64,000 nt of DNA. Source: Pseudodonghicola flavimaris. GTDB lineage: Bacteria > Pseudomonadota > Alphaproteobacteria > Rhodobacterales > Rhodobacteraceae. Position numbers and translations under genes: made by a program. The notes under the pieces were generated by a model that had not been told where the DNA came from, searched no databases, and saw nothing but the letters and a program-made list of their open reading frames with translations. Of this stretch, positions 17,792-27,340 are shown in pieces. The DNA lies in NCBI RefSeq assembly GCF_030164425.1, contig NZ_JASNJD010000023.1, positions 1 through 64,000 of the forward strand, given 5' to 3'. Every line of letters starts with the position of its first letter. Position 1 is the stretch's first letter.

Positions 17792-17849
17792 GCCCGACAG
17801 GGTATGGAGAGGGAGACGCGCGGCGGGATCACCGCCGTGCGGGCGCGGC

Positions 17850-18536
17850 CTAATCGGCGCCGCCGACCTTTTCCAGCAGCGCCTTGGCGGCGGATTGCTC
17901 CGCCTGGCGCTTCGATCCGGCGGTGGCCCGGGCGGCCTCCCCGGTCGACAGCTGCGCCTCGATGGTGAATTCCGGCGCGTGATCGGGGCCGGAGCGTCTG
18001 ACCTGGCTGTATTTCGGCGGCTGCAGCCCCCGCGCCTGGGCCCATTCCTGCAGCACCGTCTTGGCGTCGCGGGCGTCGGCCTCCACCGTAGTGATCCGCC
18101 GGCCCCAGAGCCGCAGCACCATGTCGCGCGCCACATCGAAACCCGCGTCGCGGTAGACGGCGGCGATCACCGCCTCCATCGCATCGCCCAGCAACGCCTG
18201 CTTGCGCCGCCCGCCCGAAAGCATCTCGGACCGGCCGAGCTTCAGCACCGCGCCCAGGTCGATCTCCCGGGCAACCTCGGCACAGGCCTCCTTGCGCACC
18301 AGCGCGTTGAACCGCGGCGCCAGCTGCCCCTCGGAGGCGGAGGTATCGTGCTTCAGCAGCGCCTCGGCCATCACCAGCCCCAGCACCCGGTCGCCCAGAA
18401 ACTCAAGCCGCTGGTTGTCCGCCCGCGTCGGCGAGGAGACCGAGCCATGGGTCAGCGCGCGCACCAGAAGCTCCGGCCGGGCGAAGTGATACCCGATCCG
18501 GTCTTCGAAGGCTTTCAGGTCGGCCGAGAGTTTCAC
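17850..18536 (-). CDS. rnc: Ribonuclease III
   Basis: This 228-residue double-strand-specific endoribonuclease processes rRNA precursors and sense-antisense duplexes. The signature [20 protein letters not shown] is at about residues 41-60, the second metal-binding cluster is in [16 protein letters not shown], and a dsRNA-binding domain occupies about residues 155-228. The start is GTG 18536, overlapping the lepB stop by 4 bp (GTGA). The lepB-rnc arrangement is conserved in many bacteria. Confidence 0.96.
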   Translation of the reverse strand: MKLSADLKAFEDRIGYHFARPELLVRALTHGSVSSPTRADNQRLEFLGDRVLGLVMAEALLKHDTSASEGQLAPRFNALVRKEACAEVAREIDLGAVLKLGRSEMLSGGRRKQALLGDAMEAVIAAVYRDAGFDVARDMVLRLWGRRITTVEADARDAKTVLQEWAQARGLQPPKYSQVRRSGPDHAPEFTIEAQLSTGEAARATAGSKRQAEQSAAKALLEKVGGAD

Positions 18537-19369
18537 TCGATCGCCTTGAAGAAACGGTCTCCGCGCCAGGTCCAGAAGAACAGCATGGAACGACCGGCGG
18601 AGGAGAACATGATCCGGTCGGCCCGGCCGACGAGATTCTCATAGGGCACGAAGCCGACGCCCCCCGCGGCCTGCGGCAGGCGGCTGTCGGCAGAGTTGTC
18701 GCGGTTGTCGCCCATGAAGAAGTAATAGCCCTCCGGCACCGTATAGATACCGGTGTGGTCGGAGGCCTGGTTGCCGATGTTCAGGATCTTGTGGCTGACC
18801 CCACCCGGCAGGGTTTCGATCTGGCGCGACTTGATGCAGACGCCGCCCTCGCCCACCGGTCCGTTTTCACAGCGCGGCCGGTAGCCCTGCGGCCCCTGCG
18901 GCACCGAAAGCTCCTCGAACACGCCATCATCGGCCAGCGCCACCGGTTCACCGTTGATGTTCAGCACGCCGTCGATCACCTGGACCCGGTCGCCCGGCAG
19001 GCCGATCAGACGCTTGATGAAATCGGCCCCGGTGACCGGGTGACGGAACACCACCACATCGCCGCGTTCGGGCTCGGAGCCCAGGATGCGGGTGTTGTCG
19101 CCCTTGATGAAGCCGCAGAGGTCCTCGGCATCGATATCCAGCCCCACCGCCGGGATGCGGATCGACGGGCAGGAGGCGTAGGAGTAGCCATAGGCCATCT
19201 TGTTGACGAAGAGGAAATCACCGATCAACAGCGTTTCCTTCATCGAACCGGAGGGGATCCAGAAGGGCTGAAAGAACAGGGTGCGAAAGACCCCCGCGAT
19301 CAGCAGCGCATAGACGATGGTCTTGATGGTCTCGACGATGGCGCTTCCCTGTTTGGTCTTGCTGGCCAT
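18533..19369 (-). CDS. lepB: Signal peptidase I
   Basis: A 278-residue inner-membrane serine protease that cleaves Sec signal peptides. One N-terminal membrane helix ([17 protein letters not shown]) precedes the catalytic motif [10 protein letters not shown], with Ser42; the general-base lysine is in [28 protein letters not shown] is the C-terminal signature box. I chose ATG 19369, with GGAGGG 6 bp upstream, over longer upstream reading. An insert with two cysteines ([10 protein letters not shown]...DLCG) lies between boxes. It probably belongs to a pdxJ-acpS-lepB-rnc operon. Confidence 0.95.
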   Translation of the reverse strand: MASKTKQGSAIVETIKTIVYALLIAGVFRTLFFQPFWIPSGSMKETLLIGDFLFVNKMAYGYSYASCPSIRIPAVGLDIDAEDLCGFIKGDNTRILGSEPERGDVVVFRHPVTGADFIKRLIGLPGDRVQVIDGVLNINGEPVALADDGVFEELSVPQGPQGYRPRCENGPVGEGGVCIKSRQIETLPGGVSHKILNIGNQASDHTGIYTVPEGYYFFMGDNRDNSADSRLPQAAGGVGFVPYENLVGRADRIMFSSAGRSMLFFWTWRGDRFFKAIE

Positions 19370-19463
19370 GCGGCCCTCCGGATCTGGAAAGAATACCGGC
19401 GTTTCATGGGGTGCGGGCCGGCTGGTGTCAAGGCGCGCCCGCCCGGAGCGAGGGCGCGCGCGC

Positions 19464-19507
19464 CCGGCACAGGGCCAGCCCGGGCAAAGCCCGAGCACCC
19501 TGTCCGG
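19464..19507. other. Compound hairpin between acpS and lepB
   Basis: The outer arms CCGGCACAGGG and CCCTGTCCGG pair with one bulge and enclose a second hairpin CGGGC-AAA-GCCCG. It lies within the 269-bp gap between acpS and lepB (19370-19638), which holds no gene I can support and is very GC-rich. It could be a 5' leader structure or a processing site in the operon; there is no T tract. Confidence 0.4.
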
Positions 19508-19638
19508 CCCCTGCCACCAAGGGCTTGCCCGACCGCGGACCCAGGACCCCGGGCAGAGCGGTGCCGGTTCAGCTTGGCGGCATCAACCCTTCGTGACAGG
19601 CCCCCCCCGCCGCGGTGGCCGCCAGGATCATCGGGCGA

Positions 19639-20040
19639 TCAGGCCTTCGGCCGCGCCTCGATCACCACGAAGGCCTGCGCCCAGGGGTGATCGTCGGTCA
19701 GGGTGACATGGATGATCGCCTCATGCCCCGGCGGTGTCATCTCGGCCAGACGCTCCGCCGCCCAGCCGGTGACCTGCATCACCGGCTGCCCGGTGCGCAG
19801 ATTGCTGACAGCCATGTCGCGCCAGGAAATTCCCATCCGCAGCCCGGTGCCCAGGGCCTTGGAGCAGGCCTCCTTGGCGGCCCAGCGTTTGGCATAGGTG
19901 CCCGCGACATCGCGCCGCCGCTCGGCCTTGCGCTGCTCCACCTCGGTGAACACCCGATTGCGAAACCGGTCGCCGAACCGCTCCAGCGTGCCGGCGATGC
20001 GGTCTATATTGGCCAGATCGGTGCCGATGCCCAGGATCAT
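19639..20040 (-). CDS. acpS: Holo-[acyl-carrier-protein] synthase
   Basis: This 133-residue 4'-phosphopantetheinyl transferase converts apo-ACP to holo-ACP using Co[16 protein letters not shown] at the start carries the first metal-binding Asp, and [17 protein letters not shown] is the second signature with the metal-binding Glu. ATG 20040 matches the family start; upstream in-frame codons read through the palindromes at 20048-20092 and are not used. The pdxJ-acpS-lepB-rnc-era order is common in alpha- and gammaproteobacteria. Confidence 0.94.
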   Translation of the reverse strand: MILGIGTDLANIDRIAGTLERFGDRFRNRVFTEVEQRKAERRRDVAGTYAKRWAAKEACSKALGTGLRMGISWRDMAVSNLRTGQPVMQVTGWAAERLAEMTPPGHEAIIHVTLTDDHPWAQAFVVIEARPKA

Positions 20041-20047
20041 GCGCGCC

Positions 20048-20092
20048 CCGGAATTTTGCAGAATTCCGGCCAAATTTCTTGCAAGAAATTTG
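20048..20092. repeat. Twin AT-rich palindromes between pdxJ and acpS
   Basis: Two adjacent palindromes occupy almost the whole 61-bp gap. The first, centred near 20058, pairs CCGGAATT with AATTCCGG around a GCA centre with one mismatch. The second is a perfect 22-bp palindrome at 20071-20092 whose core is AAATTTCTTGCAAGAAATTT. Both sit in GC-rich surroundings and are transcribed within the operon. Confidence 0.7.
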
Positions 20093-20101
20093 CCCTCGGC
20101 G

Positions 20102-20848
20102 TCATCCGCGCGCCTCGTCCATCAGCCGGCGCATTTCGCGGATCGCCGGATCCAGCCCGAGGAAGATCGCCTCGCCGATCAGGAAATGGCCGATGTTCAG
20201 CTCACGCACCTCCGCCATGGCGGCGATCGGGGCAACGGTGTCATAGGTCAGCCCGTGGCCGGCGTGCACCTCCAGCCCCAGGTCATGACCCAGCGCCGCC
20301 ATCCGCCGCAGCCGCTCCAGTTCCGCGTCGCGCTCGTCGAACCGGCCCTCGGCGTGGAAATCGCAATAGGCACCGGTGTGCAGCTCGATCACCTCGGCAC
20401 CGATGCGCGCGGCGGCCTCGACCTGAGGCTGATCGGCACCGATGAACAGCGACACCCGGCAGCCGACATCGCGCAGCGGCGCGATGAAATCGGCCAGCCT
20501 ATTCTGATCGCCAGCCACTTCCAGCCCACCTTCGGTGGTGCGCTCTTCCCGCTTCTCGGGCACGATGCAGACCGCATGCGGCTTGTGCCGCAACGCGATG
20601 GCCTGCATCTCTTCGGTCGCGGCCATCTCGAAGTTCAGCGGCACGCTCAGCCCCGCCGCCAGCGACTCGATATCGGCATCCGAGATATGGCGACGGTCTT
20701 CGCGCAGATGCGCGGTGATGCCGTCAGCGCCGGCAATCTCGGCCAGTTTGGCGGCGCGCAGCGGATCGGGATAGGCCCCGCCGCGGGCATTCCGCACGGT
20801 GGCCACATGGTCGATGTTGACGCCCAGACGCAGGGGAGGAACGGTCAT
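20102..20848 (-). CDS. pdxJ: Pyridoxine 5'-phosphate synthase
   Basis: A 248-residue TIM-barrel enzyme that condenses 1-deoxy-D-xylulose 5-phosphate with 3-amino-2-oxopropyl phosphate to make pyridoxine 5'-phosphate. [19 protein letters not shown] is the N-terminal signature with the active-site histidine; [15 protein letters not shown] and [13 protein letters not shown] are later conserved loops. It is full length and leads the operon pdxJ-acpS-lepB-rnc. Confidence 0.96.
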   Translation of the reverse strand: MTVPPLRLGVNIDHVATVRNARGGAYPDPLRAAKLAEIAGADGITAHLREDRRHISDADIESLAAGLSVPLNFEMAATEEMQAIALRHKPHAVCIVPEKREERTTEGGLEVAGDQNRLADFIAPLRDVGCRVSLFIGADQPQVEAAARIGAEVIELHTGAYCDFHAEGRFDERDAELERLRRMAALGHDLGLEVHAGHGLTYDTVAPIAAMAEVRELNIGHFLIGEAIFLGLDPAIREMRRLMDEARG

Positions 20849-20883
20849 GACGGGGGGTCCTTGTCAGATGTTTCGCGGCGACA

Positions 20884-21540
20884 CTAGTCCGCCTTCGGGC
20901 CAAGGTCAGCCTCTGCCTGCGCCTTTTTCTTGATGGCGCTGAACTTGGCCTTGATCTTGGCGCGGCGGCGATACTGATAGGCGCGGATCAGCGGCACGCT
21001 GAGGTAATAGGCCACCACCCCGGCGATGATCCCCGGCACCAGCCCGCCAATCATGTAGGGAAAGAAAATCTCGTGATAAAAGACCCTTAGCCCTTCCCAA
21101 TTGGGATGGGCATCAGTGAACAACGCGATGATGTTGTCCTTCAGGTCGCGGCTGGCATCGGCGAACTTGCCGAAAAAGCTGCGGTGCCGGCCCTCGTCGA
21201 ACCGGGTGCCCAGCAGGAAGTACCCGGTCTTCAGCGAAATGATCCCGATCGGCACATAGGTCAGCGGGTTGCCGAAGAAGGTGCCCGAGAGCGCCGCCAG
21301 AATATTGCCCCGAATCAACCGCGCCACCAGGAAGGCGATCACGAAATGCAGCCCGTAGAACGGGGTGAAGGTGGTGAACACCCCGGCCCCGACGCCGCGG
21401 GCAATGCGTTCGGGGCTGTCGGGCAGCCGCCGCACCCGGTGCTGGACATAGAGAAACGCCCGCCCCCAGCCACCGCGCGGATAGACCAGTTCCGTCAGGA
21501 TCTGCAGGGGCGAGCGGCGGTCCCGGCGTTTGAAAACCAA
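20884..21540 (-). CDS. DUF2062 family membrane protein
   Basis: This 218-residue inner-membrane protein carries the DUF2062 signature: RIARGVGAGVFTTFTPFYGLH and SGTFFGNPLTYVPI in the first half, with a third hydrophobic region IGGLVPGIIAGVVAYYLSV and a lysine-rich C-terminus. The first usable start is TTG 21540, preceded by AAGGGGA at good spacing. It begins 33 bp after the Rsh stop and is probably in the rpoZ-rsh operon. Its function is unknown. Confidence 0.82.
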   Translation of the reverse strand: MVFKRRDRRSPLQILTELVYPRGGWGRAFLYVQHRVRRLPDSPERIARGVGAGVFTTFTPFYGLHFVIAFLVARLIRGNILAALSGTFFGNPLTYVPIGIISLKTGYFLLGTRFDEGRHRSFFGKFADASRDLKDNIIALFTDAHPNWEGLRVFYHEIFFPYMIGGLVPGIIAGVVAYYLSVPLIRAYQYRRRAKIKAKFSAIKKKAQAEADLGPKAD

Positions 21541-21573
21541 CGGCTGCGTCCCCTTCGTTCCGGCCCTCTGGCG

Positions 21574-23706
21574 TCAGCTTGCGGCGGTGCGGATCGGCGG
21601 TTTTTCCCGATACCGTTCGACAGAGGCAACATCGCTTTCGGCCTCGAGCATCAGCATCAGGGAATGCAGCTGCTCGACATCCCGCAAATCGACGTCGACC
21701 AGCAGACGAAAGAAATCGGGTTTGCGGTCCACGAATACAAGGTTGCTGATATTGGCCTTCTTCTCGCCGATCAACGTACAAATGCGCCCCAGTACCCCGG
21801 CGTCGTTGCCGATGGTCATATCCAGGGTCACCCCGTAGACCGCCGGATGGGTGCCGGTGTGCCAGTGCAGATCGACCCAGCGCTGCGGCTGATCCTCGAA
21901 TTCGCTGAGCCGGTTGCAGTCGATCGTATGCACCACCACGCCCTTGCCGCGATAGGTGATGCCGACGATCCGCTCCCCCGGCAGCGGCTGGCAGCAGGGC
22001 GCGCGTTCGAAGCTCTGCCCCGGTTCCAGCCCGACCACCGCGCGGCGCGGCGAGACCTGATCGCCCTCGTCGCGGATCAGTTCGGGATAGACCGCCTGCA
22101 CCACGTCGCGCGCGGTCAGTTCAGCACTGCCGAGCCGGGCCAGCAATTCGTCGCGGTCCTTCAGGCGCAGATGCCGCGCAGCGGTCTCCAGCGCCTTGTC
22201 GGTGGCCTTGCGGCCGACGTGATCGAAGGCCGAGCGCGCCAGTTCCTGCCCCAGCTTGATGAACCGTCCCCGGTCCAGTTCCCGCAGCGCCCGGCGGATG
22301 GCGGTGCGCGCCTTGCCGGTGGTGGCGATCTCCAGCCAGCTCACCTGCGGCATCTGGCCCTCGGCGGTGATGATCTCCACCGACTGGCCGTTCTTCAGCC
22401 GGGTCCAGAGCGGCACCCGGATACCGTCGACCTTGGCACCGACGCAGGCATGGCCGATCCGCGTGTGGATGGCATAGGCATAGTCGATCGGCGTGGCGCC
22501 GCGCGGCAACTTGACCACATCGCCCTTCGGCGTGAAGCAGAAGACCTGGTCGGAATACATCTCCAGCTTGACCGCTTCGAGAAAATCCTCGTGATCGTCC
22601 TCGGCGGTCAGCTGTTCGGTCAGCGAGGCGATCCACTTCGCCGGATCGACGGCAAAGGGGTTCTCGGTCCGCACGCCATCGCGATAGGACCAATGCGCCG
22701 CCACCCCGGTTTCGGCCACATCGTGCATCTGGCGGGTGCGGATCTGCACCTCCACCCGCTTGCCGTCGCGACCCGACACTGTGGTGTGGATCGACCGGTA
22801 ACCGTTCGATTTCGGCTGGCTGATGTAATCCTTGAACCGGCCAGGCACCGCCCGCCAGCGCTGGTGGATGATGCCGAGCGCGCGATAGCAGTCCTCTTCC
22901 GTCCGGGTGATGATGCGGAAACCATAGATATCCGACAGCCGCGAGAAGCCCTGATTCTTCTCCTGCATCTTGCGCCAGATAGAATAGGGTTTCTTGGCGC
23001 GGCCGAAGACCTCGGCCTCGATATCGGCCTTCTCCAGCTCGAACCGCATGTCGCCGGTGATCCGGTGGATCACGTCGCCGGTCTCGCGCTGCAGCATGAT
23101 GAAACGGCGGATGATCGATTGCCGGCCTTCCGGATTAAGCACGCGAAAGGCCAGATCCTCCAGCTCCTCGCGCATCCACTGCATGCCCATGCGGCCGGCC
23201 AGCGGCGCGAAGATGTCCATCGTCTCGCGCGCCTTCTGGACCTGCTTCTCCGGCTTCATCGCCTTGATGGTGCGCATGTTGTGCAGCCGGTCGGCCAGCT
23301 TGACCAGGATCACCCGCAGGTCCTTGGACATCGCCATGAACAGCTTGCGGAAGTTCTCCGCCTGCTTGGTCTCGCGGCTGGAGAGCTGCAGGTTGGTCAG
23401 CTTGGTGACGCCATCGACCAGCATCGCCACCTCGTCGCCGAAGCGGTTGGCGACCTCATCATAGCTCGCCTTGGTGTCTTCGATGGTGTCGTGCAGCAGC
23501 GCGGTGATGATCGTCGCGTCATCCAGCCGCTGCTCGGTCAGGATCGCGGCCACCGCGACCGGATGGGTGAAATAGGGCTCCCCCGACCGGCGCATCTGAC
23601 CCTCGTGCATCTGCCGCCCATAGTCATAGGCGGCAGCGATCCGGTCAGCATTGGTTTTCGGATTGTAGTTGCGGACGAGCGCAATCAGATCTTCAGCCGA
23701 TATCAT
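21574..23706 (-). CDS. spoT: Bifunctional (p)ppGpp synthetase/hydrolase (Rsh/SpoT)
   Basis: A 710-residue RelA/SpoT homologue. The N-terminal HD hydrolase domain keeps its motif (ITALLHDTIEDTKASY); the synthetase domain has RLSDIYGFRIITRTEEDCYR and SNGYRSIHTTVSG; then a TGS domain (VVKLPRGATPIDYAYAIHTR) and a C-terminal ACT domain. Both catalytic centres look intact, so it can make and degrade the alarmone. It follows rpoZ by 23 bp, a conserved rpoZ-spoT pair. Confidence 0.95.
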   Translation of the reverse strand: MISAEDLIALVRNYNPKTNADRIAAAYDYGRQMHEGQMRRSGEPYFTHPVAVAAILTEQRLDDATIITALLHDTIEDTKASYDEVANRFGDEVAMLVDGVTKLTNLQLSSRETKQAENFRKLFMAMSKDLRVILVKLADRLHNMRTIKAMKPEKQVQKARETMDIFAPLAGRMGMQWMREELEDLAFRVLNPEGRQSIIRRFIMLQRETGDVIHRITGDMRFELEKADIEAEVFGRAKKPYSIWRKMQEKNQGFSRLSDIYGFRIITRTEEDCYRALGIIHQRWRAVPGRFKDYISQPKSNGYRSIHTTVSGRDGKRVEVQIRTRQMHDVAETGVAAHWSYRDGVRTENPFAVDPAKWIASLTEQLTAEDDHEDFLEAVKLEMYSDQVFCFTPKGDVVKLPRGATPIDYAYAIHTRIGHACVGAKVDGIRVPLWTRLKNGQSVEIITAEGQMPQVSWLEIATTGKARTAIRRALRELDRGRFIKLGQELARSAFDHVGRKATDKALETAARHLRLKDRDELLARLGSAELTARDVVQAVYPELIRDEGDQVSPRRAVVGLEPGQSFERAPCCQPLPGERIVGITYRGKGVVVHTIDCNRLSEFEDQPQRWVDLHWHTGTHPAVYGVTLDMTIGNDAGVLGRICTLIGEKKANISNLVFVDRKPDFFRLLVDVDLRDVEQLHSLMLMLEAESDVASVERYREKPPIRTAAS

Positions 23707-23729
23707 ATCGTCCGCATCCTCATCCGAGG

Positions 23730-24083
23730 TCAGCCCTGCCCCTGGGCCTCCATCAGCTTGCGCAGCAGCATTTCCTCGGTCAGGTCGTCCTCGGCGGGCT
23801 TGTCCTGCTCAGCGCCCATCAGCAGCGCCATGCTGTCTTCTTCGGGTTCGTCGACCTCAATCTGCGACTGGTTCGACTCGATCAGCCGTTCGCGCAGCTC
23901 ATCGGCGCTCTGGGTCTCTTCGGCGATCTCACGCAGGGCGACAACGGGGTTCTTGTCGTTGTCGCGGTCCACGGTGATCGACGCACCGGAGGAGATTTCG
24001 CGCGCCCGGTGGGCGGCGAGCATCACCAGCTCGAAGCGGTTGGGAACCTTGTCGACGCAATCTTCAACCGTCACGCGGGCCAT
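23730..24083 (-). CDS. rpoZ: DNA-directed RNA polymerase subunit omega
   Basis: A 117-residue omega subunit: [30 protein letters not shown] at the N-terminus with [13 protein letters not shown] following, both typical. The C-terminal 40 residues are an acidic extension with Glu/Asp and Met clusters. It supports RNA polymerase assembly and forms part of a ppGpp-binding site in E. coli. The next gene encodes the ppGpp synthetase/hydrolase. Confidence 0.94.
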   Translation of the reverse strand: MARVTVEDCVDKVPNRFELVMLAAHRAREISSGASITVDRDNDKNPVVALREIAEETQSADELRERLIESNQSQIEVDEPEEDSMALLMGAEQDKPAEDDLTEEMLLRKLMEAQGQG

Positions 24084-24185
24084 TGAGAGATCTCCAATAT
24101 CATTCTGGGTCCGGAACGGCGCTTTGTAAGACCGAATCTATCTCTTGACAAGGCGAAACTCCGGCAGGGCCGGGAAATCAAGACA

Positions 24186-24755
24186 TCAGATCGGCTCGAT
24201 CTCGGCCCGCTCCGCCTCCGGCAGCGCCGCCAGAAGCTCGCTCACGCTGCGCTCCAGCACCGGGTGGCGCCAGTCCGGGGCGATATCCGCCAGCGGCACC
24301 AGCACGAATCCCCTGTCCTGCAGGCGGGGATGCGGCAGAATCAGCTCATCCGGCGCCAGACGGCGCTGCTCCTCCGGGGAAAGCCCGCGCCAGCGCGACT
24401 GAATGTCGCGGTTCGGCAACACCTGATTTTCCACCGCCAACAAATCCAGATCGAGCGTCCGCATCCCCCAGCGCTGTACCCGTTCGCGGCCGAAACCAGC
24501 CTCGATCCCATGCAACGCCGCCAGAATCGCCGCCGGCGGCAGGGTGCTGCGCACCCGCACCACCGCATTTATGTAATCGGGCCCGGCGCCTGCAGGAAAG
24601 CATGGGGTTCTGAAGAACCGGCTGACCGCGCGCAGCGTCAGCCCGGCGGCGGGCATGGCACAGATCGCTGCGACCAGCGTTTCCGTTGGGTCACCTGCCT
24701 GAGAGGGCAGGTTTGCCCCCAGCGCGATCAGCGCGTCTGACCGGATTTCGGTCAC
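24186..24755 (-). CDS. folK: 6-hydroxymethyl-7,8-dihydropterin pyrophosphokinase
   Basis: A 189-residue HPPK, which transfers pyrophosphate from ATP to 6-hydroxymethyl-dihydropterin in folate synthesis. [17 protein letters not shown] is the N-terminal block; [19 protein letters not shown] is the metal-binding signature, and [21 protein letters not shown] the substrate-binding one. It is divergent from the NYN gene, and 102 bp separate its end from rpoZ, so transcription may continue into rpoZ-spoT. Confidence 0.93.
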   Translation of the reverse strand: MTEIRSDALIALGANLPSQAGDPTETLVAAICAMPAAGLTLRAVSRFFRTPCFPAGAGPDYINAVVRVRSTLPPAAILAALHGIEAGFGRERVQRWGMRTLDLDLLAVENQVLPNRDIQSRWRGLSPEEQRRLAPDELILPHPRLQDRGFVLVPLADIAPDWRHPVLERSVSELLAALPEAERAEIEPI

Positions 24756-24890
24756 GTTTGAAGGTCTTTCATGTTGCTACGGGCCTTGCGGAGTATTCGA
24801 ATTATCTTATTTTAGGGTCACCATTTCGCCATATTTTATCACTCACTCGCGGAACACCCCGGCGAAATGGCACACCGGAAGGACATTTTG
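24756..24890. promoter_or_regulatory. Divergent control region folK / NYN gene
   Basis: This 135-bp spacer contains the most AT-rich stretch of the neighbourhood (GTATTCGAATTATCTTATTT and CGCCATATTTTATC), as expected for back-to-back promoters. The + strand gene has a GGAAGGA ribosome site 7 bp before ATG 24891. Confidence 0.5.
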
Positions 24891-25466
24891 ATGTTTTACA
24901 AAGACGAACGGCTCGCGCTGTTCATCGATGGATCGAATCTTTATGCCGCCGCGAAGGCGCTGGGATTCGACATCGACTATAAGCTGCTGCGCCAGGAATT
25001 CATGCGGCGCGGCAAGCTTCTGCGCGCGTTTTACTATACAGCCCTGCTCGAGAATGACGAGTACTCCCCGATCCGCCCGCTGGTGGATTGGTTGCACTAC
25101 AACGGGTTCACCATGGTCACCAAGCCGGCCAAGGAATACACCGACAGCATGGGACGCCGCAAGGTCAAGGGGAACATGGATATCGAACTGACCGTCGATG
25201 CCATGGAGCTTGCGCCGCGTGTCGATCATATCGTTCTGTTTTCCGGCGACGGCGATTTCCGCCCGCTGGTGGCCAGCCTGCAGCGCCAGGGTGTCCGCGT
25301 GTCGGTCGTCTCGACGATCCGCAGCCAGCCGCCGATGATCTCGGACGAATTGCGCCGTCAGGCCGACAATTTCATCGAGCTCGAAGAGCTGAAAGACGTG
25401 ATCGGGCGTCCGCCGCGCGAAGCGCATGGCGAAAGCCGCAATGTTGCCTACGCCGGCAACCACTGA
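24891..25466 (+). CDS. NYN-domain (LabA/DUF88-type) protein
   Basis: A 191-residue protein with one NYN (PIN-like nuclease) domain. LALFIDGSNLYAAAKALGFD near residue 7 carries the first acidic residue; NMDIELTVDAME and IVLFSGDGDFRPLVASLQ carry the others, so the acidic site looks intact. LabA/MARF1-type NYN proteins are predicted or shown RNases. The C-terminal tail is short and hydrophilic. It stands alone ahead of a 308-bp gap; the RNA target is unknown. Confidence 0.88.
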   Translation: MFYKDERLALFIDGSNLYAAAKALGFDIDYKLLRQEFMRRGKLLRAFYYTALLENDEYSPIRPLVDWLHYNGFTMVTKPAKEYTDSMGRRKVKGNMDIELTVDAMELAPRVDHIVLFSGDGDFRPLVASLQRQGVRVSVVSTIRSQPPMISDELRRQADNFIELEELKDVIGRPPREAHGESRNVAYAGNH

Positions 25467-25774
25467 CTGACCGCCGCCGCGCGCCTGTGGGGGGTGCGCG
25501 ATAGCCATTCGCCAAGGCGGTCCGTCCATTCAGACGATCGAATTGAAAGCGCGCGCCGTTCCGTTTTGATCGGGGCCGGAACTTCCAGACCATCGCCAGC
25601 AGCGCAGGACCGGTTCAGGCCGGGTAAAGGTGCTGTCGGAACGGCAGAGCTGAGCGCGGCGCCGGACATCGCCTGTCCGGCGCCCGATCGGCCCTTGCCG
25701 GCACCGGGGCGCCCCGTCGCTCTGGACCATCGGGACGCAAAGCTCTACCTCTCGGCAGGCAAGGAGACCGCGTC
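25467..25774. other. Intergenic region before ispH
   Basis: 308 bp without a gene I can support. It is GC-rich with short inverted repeats (for example CATCGCCTGTCCGGCGCC) but no clear terminator. An open frame of 94 codons spans part of it but has no ribosome site, no recognisable sequence and overlaps the ispH start. Confidence 0.5.
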
Positions 25775-26725
25775 ATGACAAAATCGCCTCTGACCCTCTA
25801 TCTCGCCGCGCCGCGCGGGTTCTGCGCCGGTGTCGACCGCGCCATCAAGATCGTCGAGATGGCGCTGGAGAAATGGGGCGCCCCCGTCTACGTCCGGCAC
25901 GAGATCGTGCACAACAAATTCGTCGTCGACGGGCTGCGCGACAAGGGCGCGGTGTTCGTCGAGGAACTGGCCGATTGCCCCGAAGACCGTCCGGTGATCT
26001 TCTCGGCCCATGGGGTGCCGAAGTCGGTCCCGGCCGAGGCCTCGCAACGGCAGATGGTCTATGTCGATGCCACCTGCCCGCTGGTGTCCAAGGTGCATAT
26101 CGAGGCGCAGCGCCATTCCGACAACGGGCTGCAGATGATCATGATCGGCCACGCCGGCCACCCCGAGACCATCGGCACCATGGGACAGTTGCCCGAGGGC
26201 GAGGTGCTGCTGGTCGAGACCCCGGCTGATGTCGCCCATGTCGATGTGCGCGATCCCGAAAAGCTGGCCTATGTCACCCAGACCACGCTGAGCATCGACG
26301 ACACCGCCGAGATCGTCGCCGCCCTGCGGGCGCGGTTCCCGGCCATCGTCGGGCCGCATAAGGAAGACATCTGCTATGCCACCACCAACCGTCAGGAGGC
26401 GGTGAAGGCGATGGCGCAGAAATGCGACGCGCTGCTGGTGGTAGGCGCCCCGAATTCGTCGAACTCCCGCCGGCTGGTCGAGGTCGGCGCCAAGAACGGC
26501 TGCCGTTATTCACAGCTGGTGCAGCGGGCCGAGAACATCGACTGGCGCGCGCTGGAGGGGATCGAAAGCGTCGGCATCACCGCCGGCGCCTCTGCTCCCG
26601 AAGTGCTGGTGACCGAGGTGATCGATGCCTTCCGCGCCCGCTATGACGTGACCATCGAAACCGTCGAAACCGCCGTGGAGAACGTGGAATTCAAGGTTCC
26701 GCGCGTATTGAGGGAGCCCGCCTGA
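25775..26725 (+). CDS. ispH: 4-hydroxy-3-methylbut-2-enyl diphosphate reductase
   Basis: This 316-residue iron-sulfur enzyme is the last step of the MEP isoprenoid pathway, making IPP and DMAPP. The three cluster-binding cysteines are in [11 protein letters not shown] (near residue 17), [10 protein letters not shown] and [20 protein letters not shown] and GHAGHPE hold the conserved histidines. It is full length. The stop overlaps the ATG of the LysE-type gene (TGATG), so the two are probably coupled. Confidence 0.97.
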   Translation: MTKSPLTLYLAAPRGFCAGVDRAIKIVEMALEKWGAPVYVRHEIVHNKFVVDGLRDKGAVFVEELADCPEDRPVIFSAHGVPKSVPAEASQRQMVYVDATCPLVSKVHIEAQRHSDNGLQMIMIGHAGHPETIGTMGQLPEGEVLLVETPADVAHVDVRDPEKLAYVTQTTLSIDDTAEIVAALRARFPAIVGPHKEDICYATTNRQEAVKAMAQKCDALLVVGAPNSSNSRRLVEVGAKNGCRYSQLVQRAENIDWRALEGIESVGITAGASAPEVLVTEVIDAFRARYDVTIETVETAVENVEFKVPRVLREPA

Positions 26726-27336
26726 TGTCACTGCACTTTCTGCTGACCGCCTTCGTGGTGGTGATCGCGCCGGGGACCGGGGTGCTCTACACTCTGGCGC
26801 TGGGTCTGGGACAGGGGCGGCGCGCCGCGCTCTGGGCGGCGCTTGGCTGCACCTTCGGGATCGTGCCGCACCTGCTGGCGGCGACGCTGGGGCTGGCGGC
26901 GATCCTGCATGCCTCTGCCCTGCTGTTCAACGCGGTGAAATGGGCCGGCGTCTGCTATCTGCTCTATCTCGCCTGGCTGTCGCTGAGATCCGGCGGCGCG
27001 CTCAGCGTCGCGGCGCAATCCAGCGGCGACCCCGGCTGGCGCATCGCCCGGCGGGGCGCGCTGATCAATATCCTGAACCCGAAGCTCTCGGTCTTCTTCC
27101 TGGCGCTGCTGCCGCCCTTCCTGTCCGGCGATCCATCCACCGCCACGGCCGAGATGGCCGGTCTCGGCGGCGTGTTCATGGCGATGACGCTGGCGGTCTT
27201 CGCGCTCTATGGCCTCTGCGCGGCGCAGGCACGCCAGTTCGTGCTGGGATCCGAACGGGTGATGCGCTGGCTCAACCGTTCCTTCGCGGCGCTCTTCGCC
27301 GCCCTCGCCGGCCGGCTGGCGCTGGAACGGATCTGA
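26725..27336 (+). CDS. LysE/RhtB family translocator
   Basis: A 203-residue membrane protein with about six helices. VIAPGTGVLYTLALGLGQG near residue 14 is the LysE/RhtB N-terminal signature, and GALINILNPKLSVFFLALLPPF the central one. The family exports amino acids such as lysine or homoserine and related metabolites; the substrate is not predictable here. Start codon overlaps the ispH stop; the DUF3429 gene starts 4 bp after it. Confidence 0.88.
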   Translation: MSLHFLLTAFVVVIAPGTGVLYTLALGLGQGRRAALWAALGCTFGIVPHLLAATLGLAAILHASALLFNAVKWAGVCYLLYLAWLSLRSGGALSVAAQSSGDPGWRIARRGALINILNPKLSVFFLALLPPFLSGDPSTATAEMAGLGGVFMAMTLAVFALYGLCAAQARQFVLGSERVMRWLNRSFAALFAALAGRLALERI

Positions 27337-27340
27337 CCGG

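Noticed and set aside
21106-24129. A 1007-codon open frame on the + strand
   Set aside because: It runs antisense to spoT and rpoZ; composition (His, Gln, Asp-rich) is that of a high-GC shadow, with no recognisable domain.
25494-25778. A 94-codon frame upstream of ispH
   Set aside because: It lacks a ribosome site, has random composition and overlaps the ispH start; ispH itself is clear.
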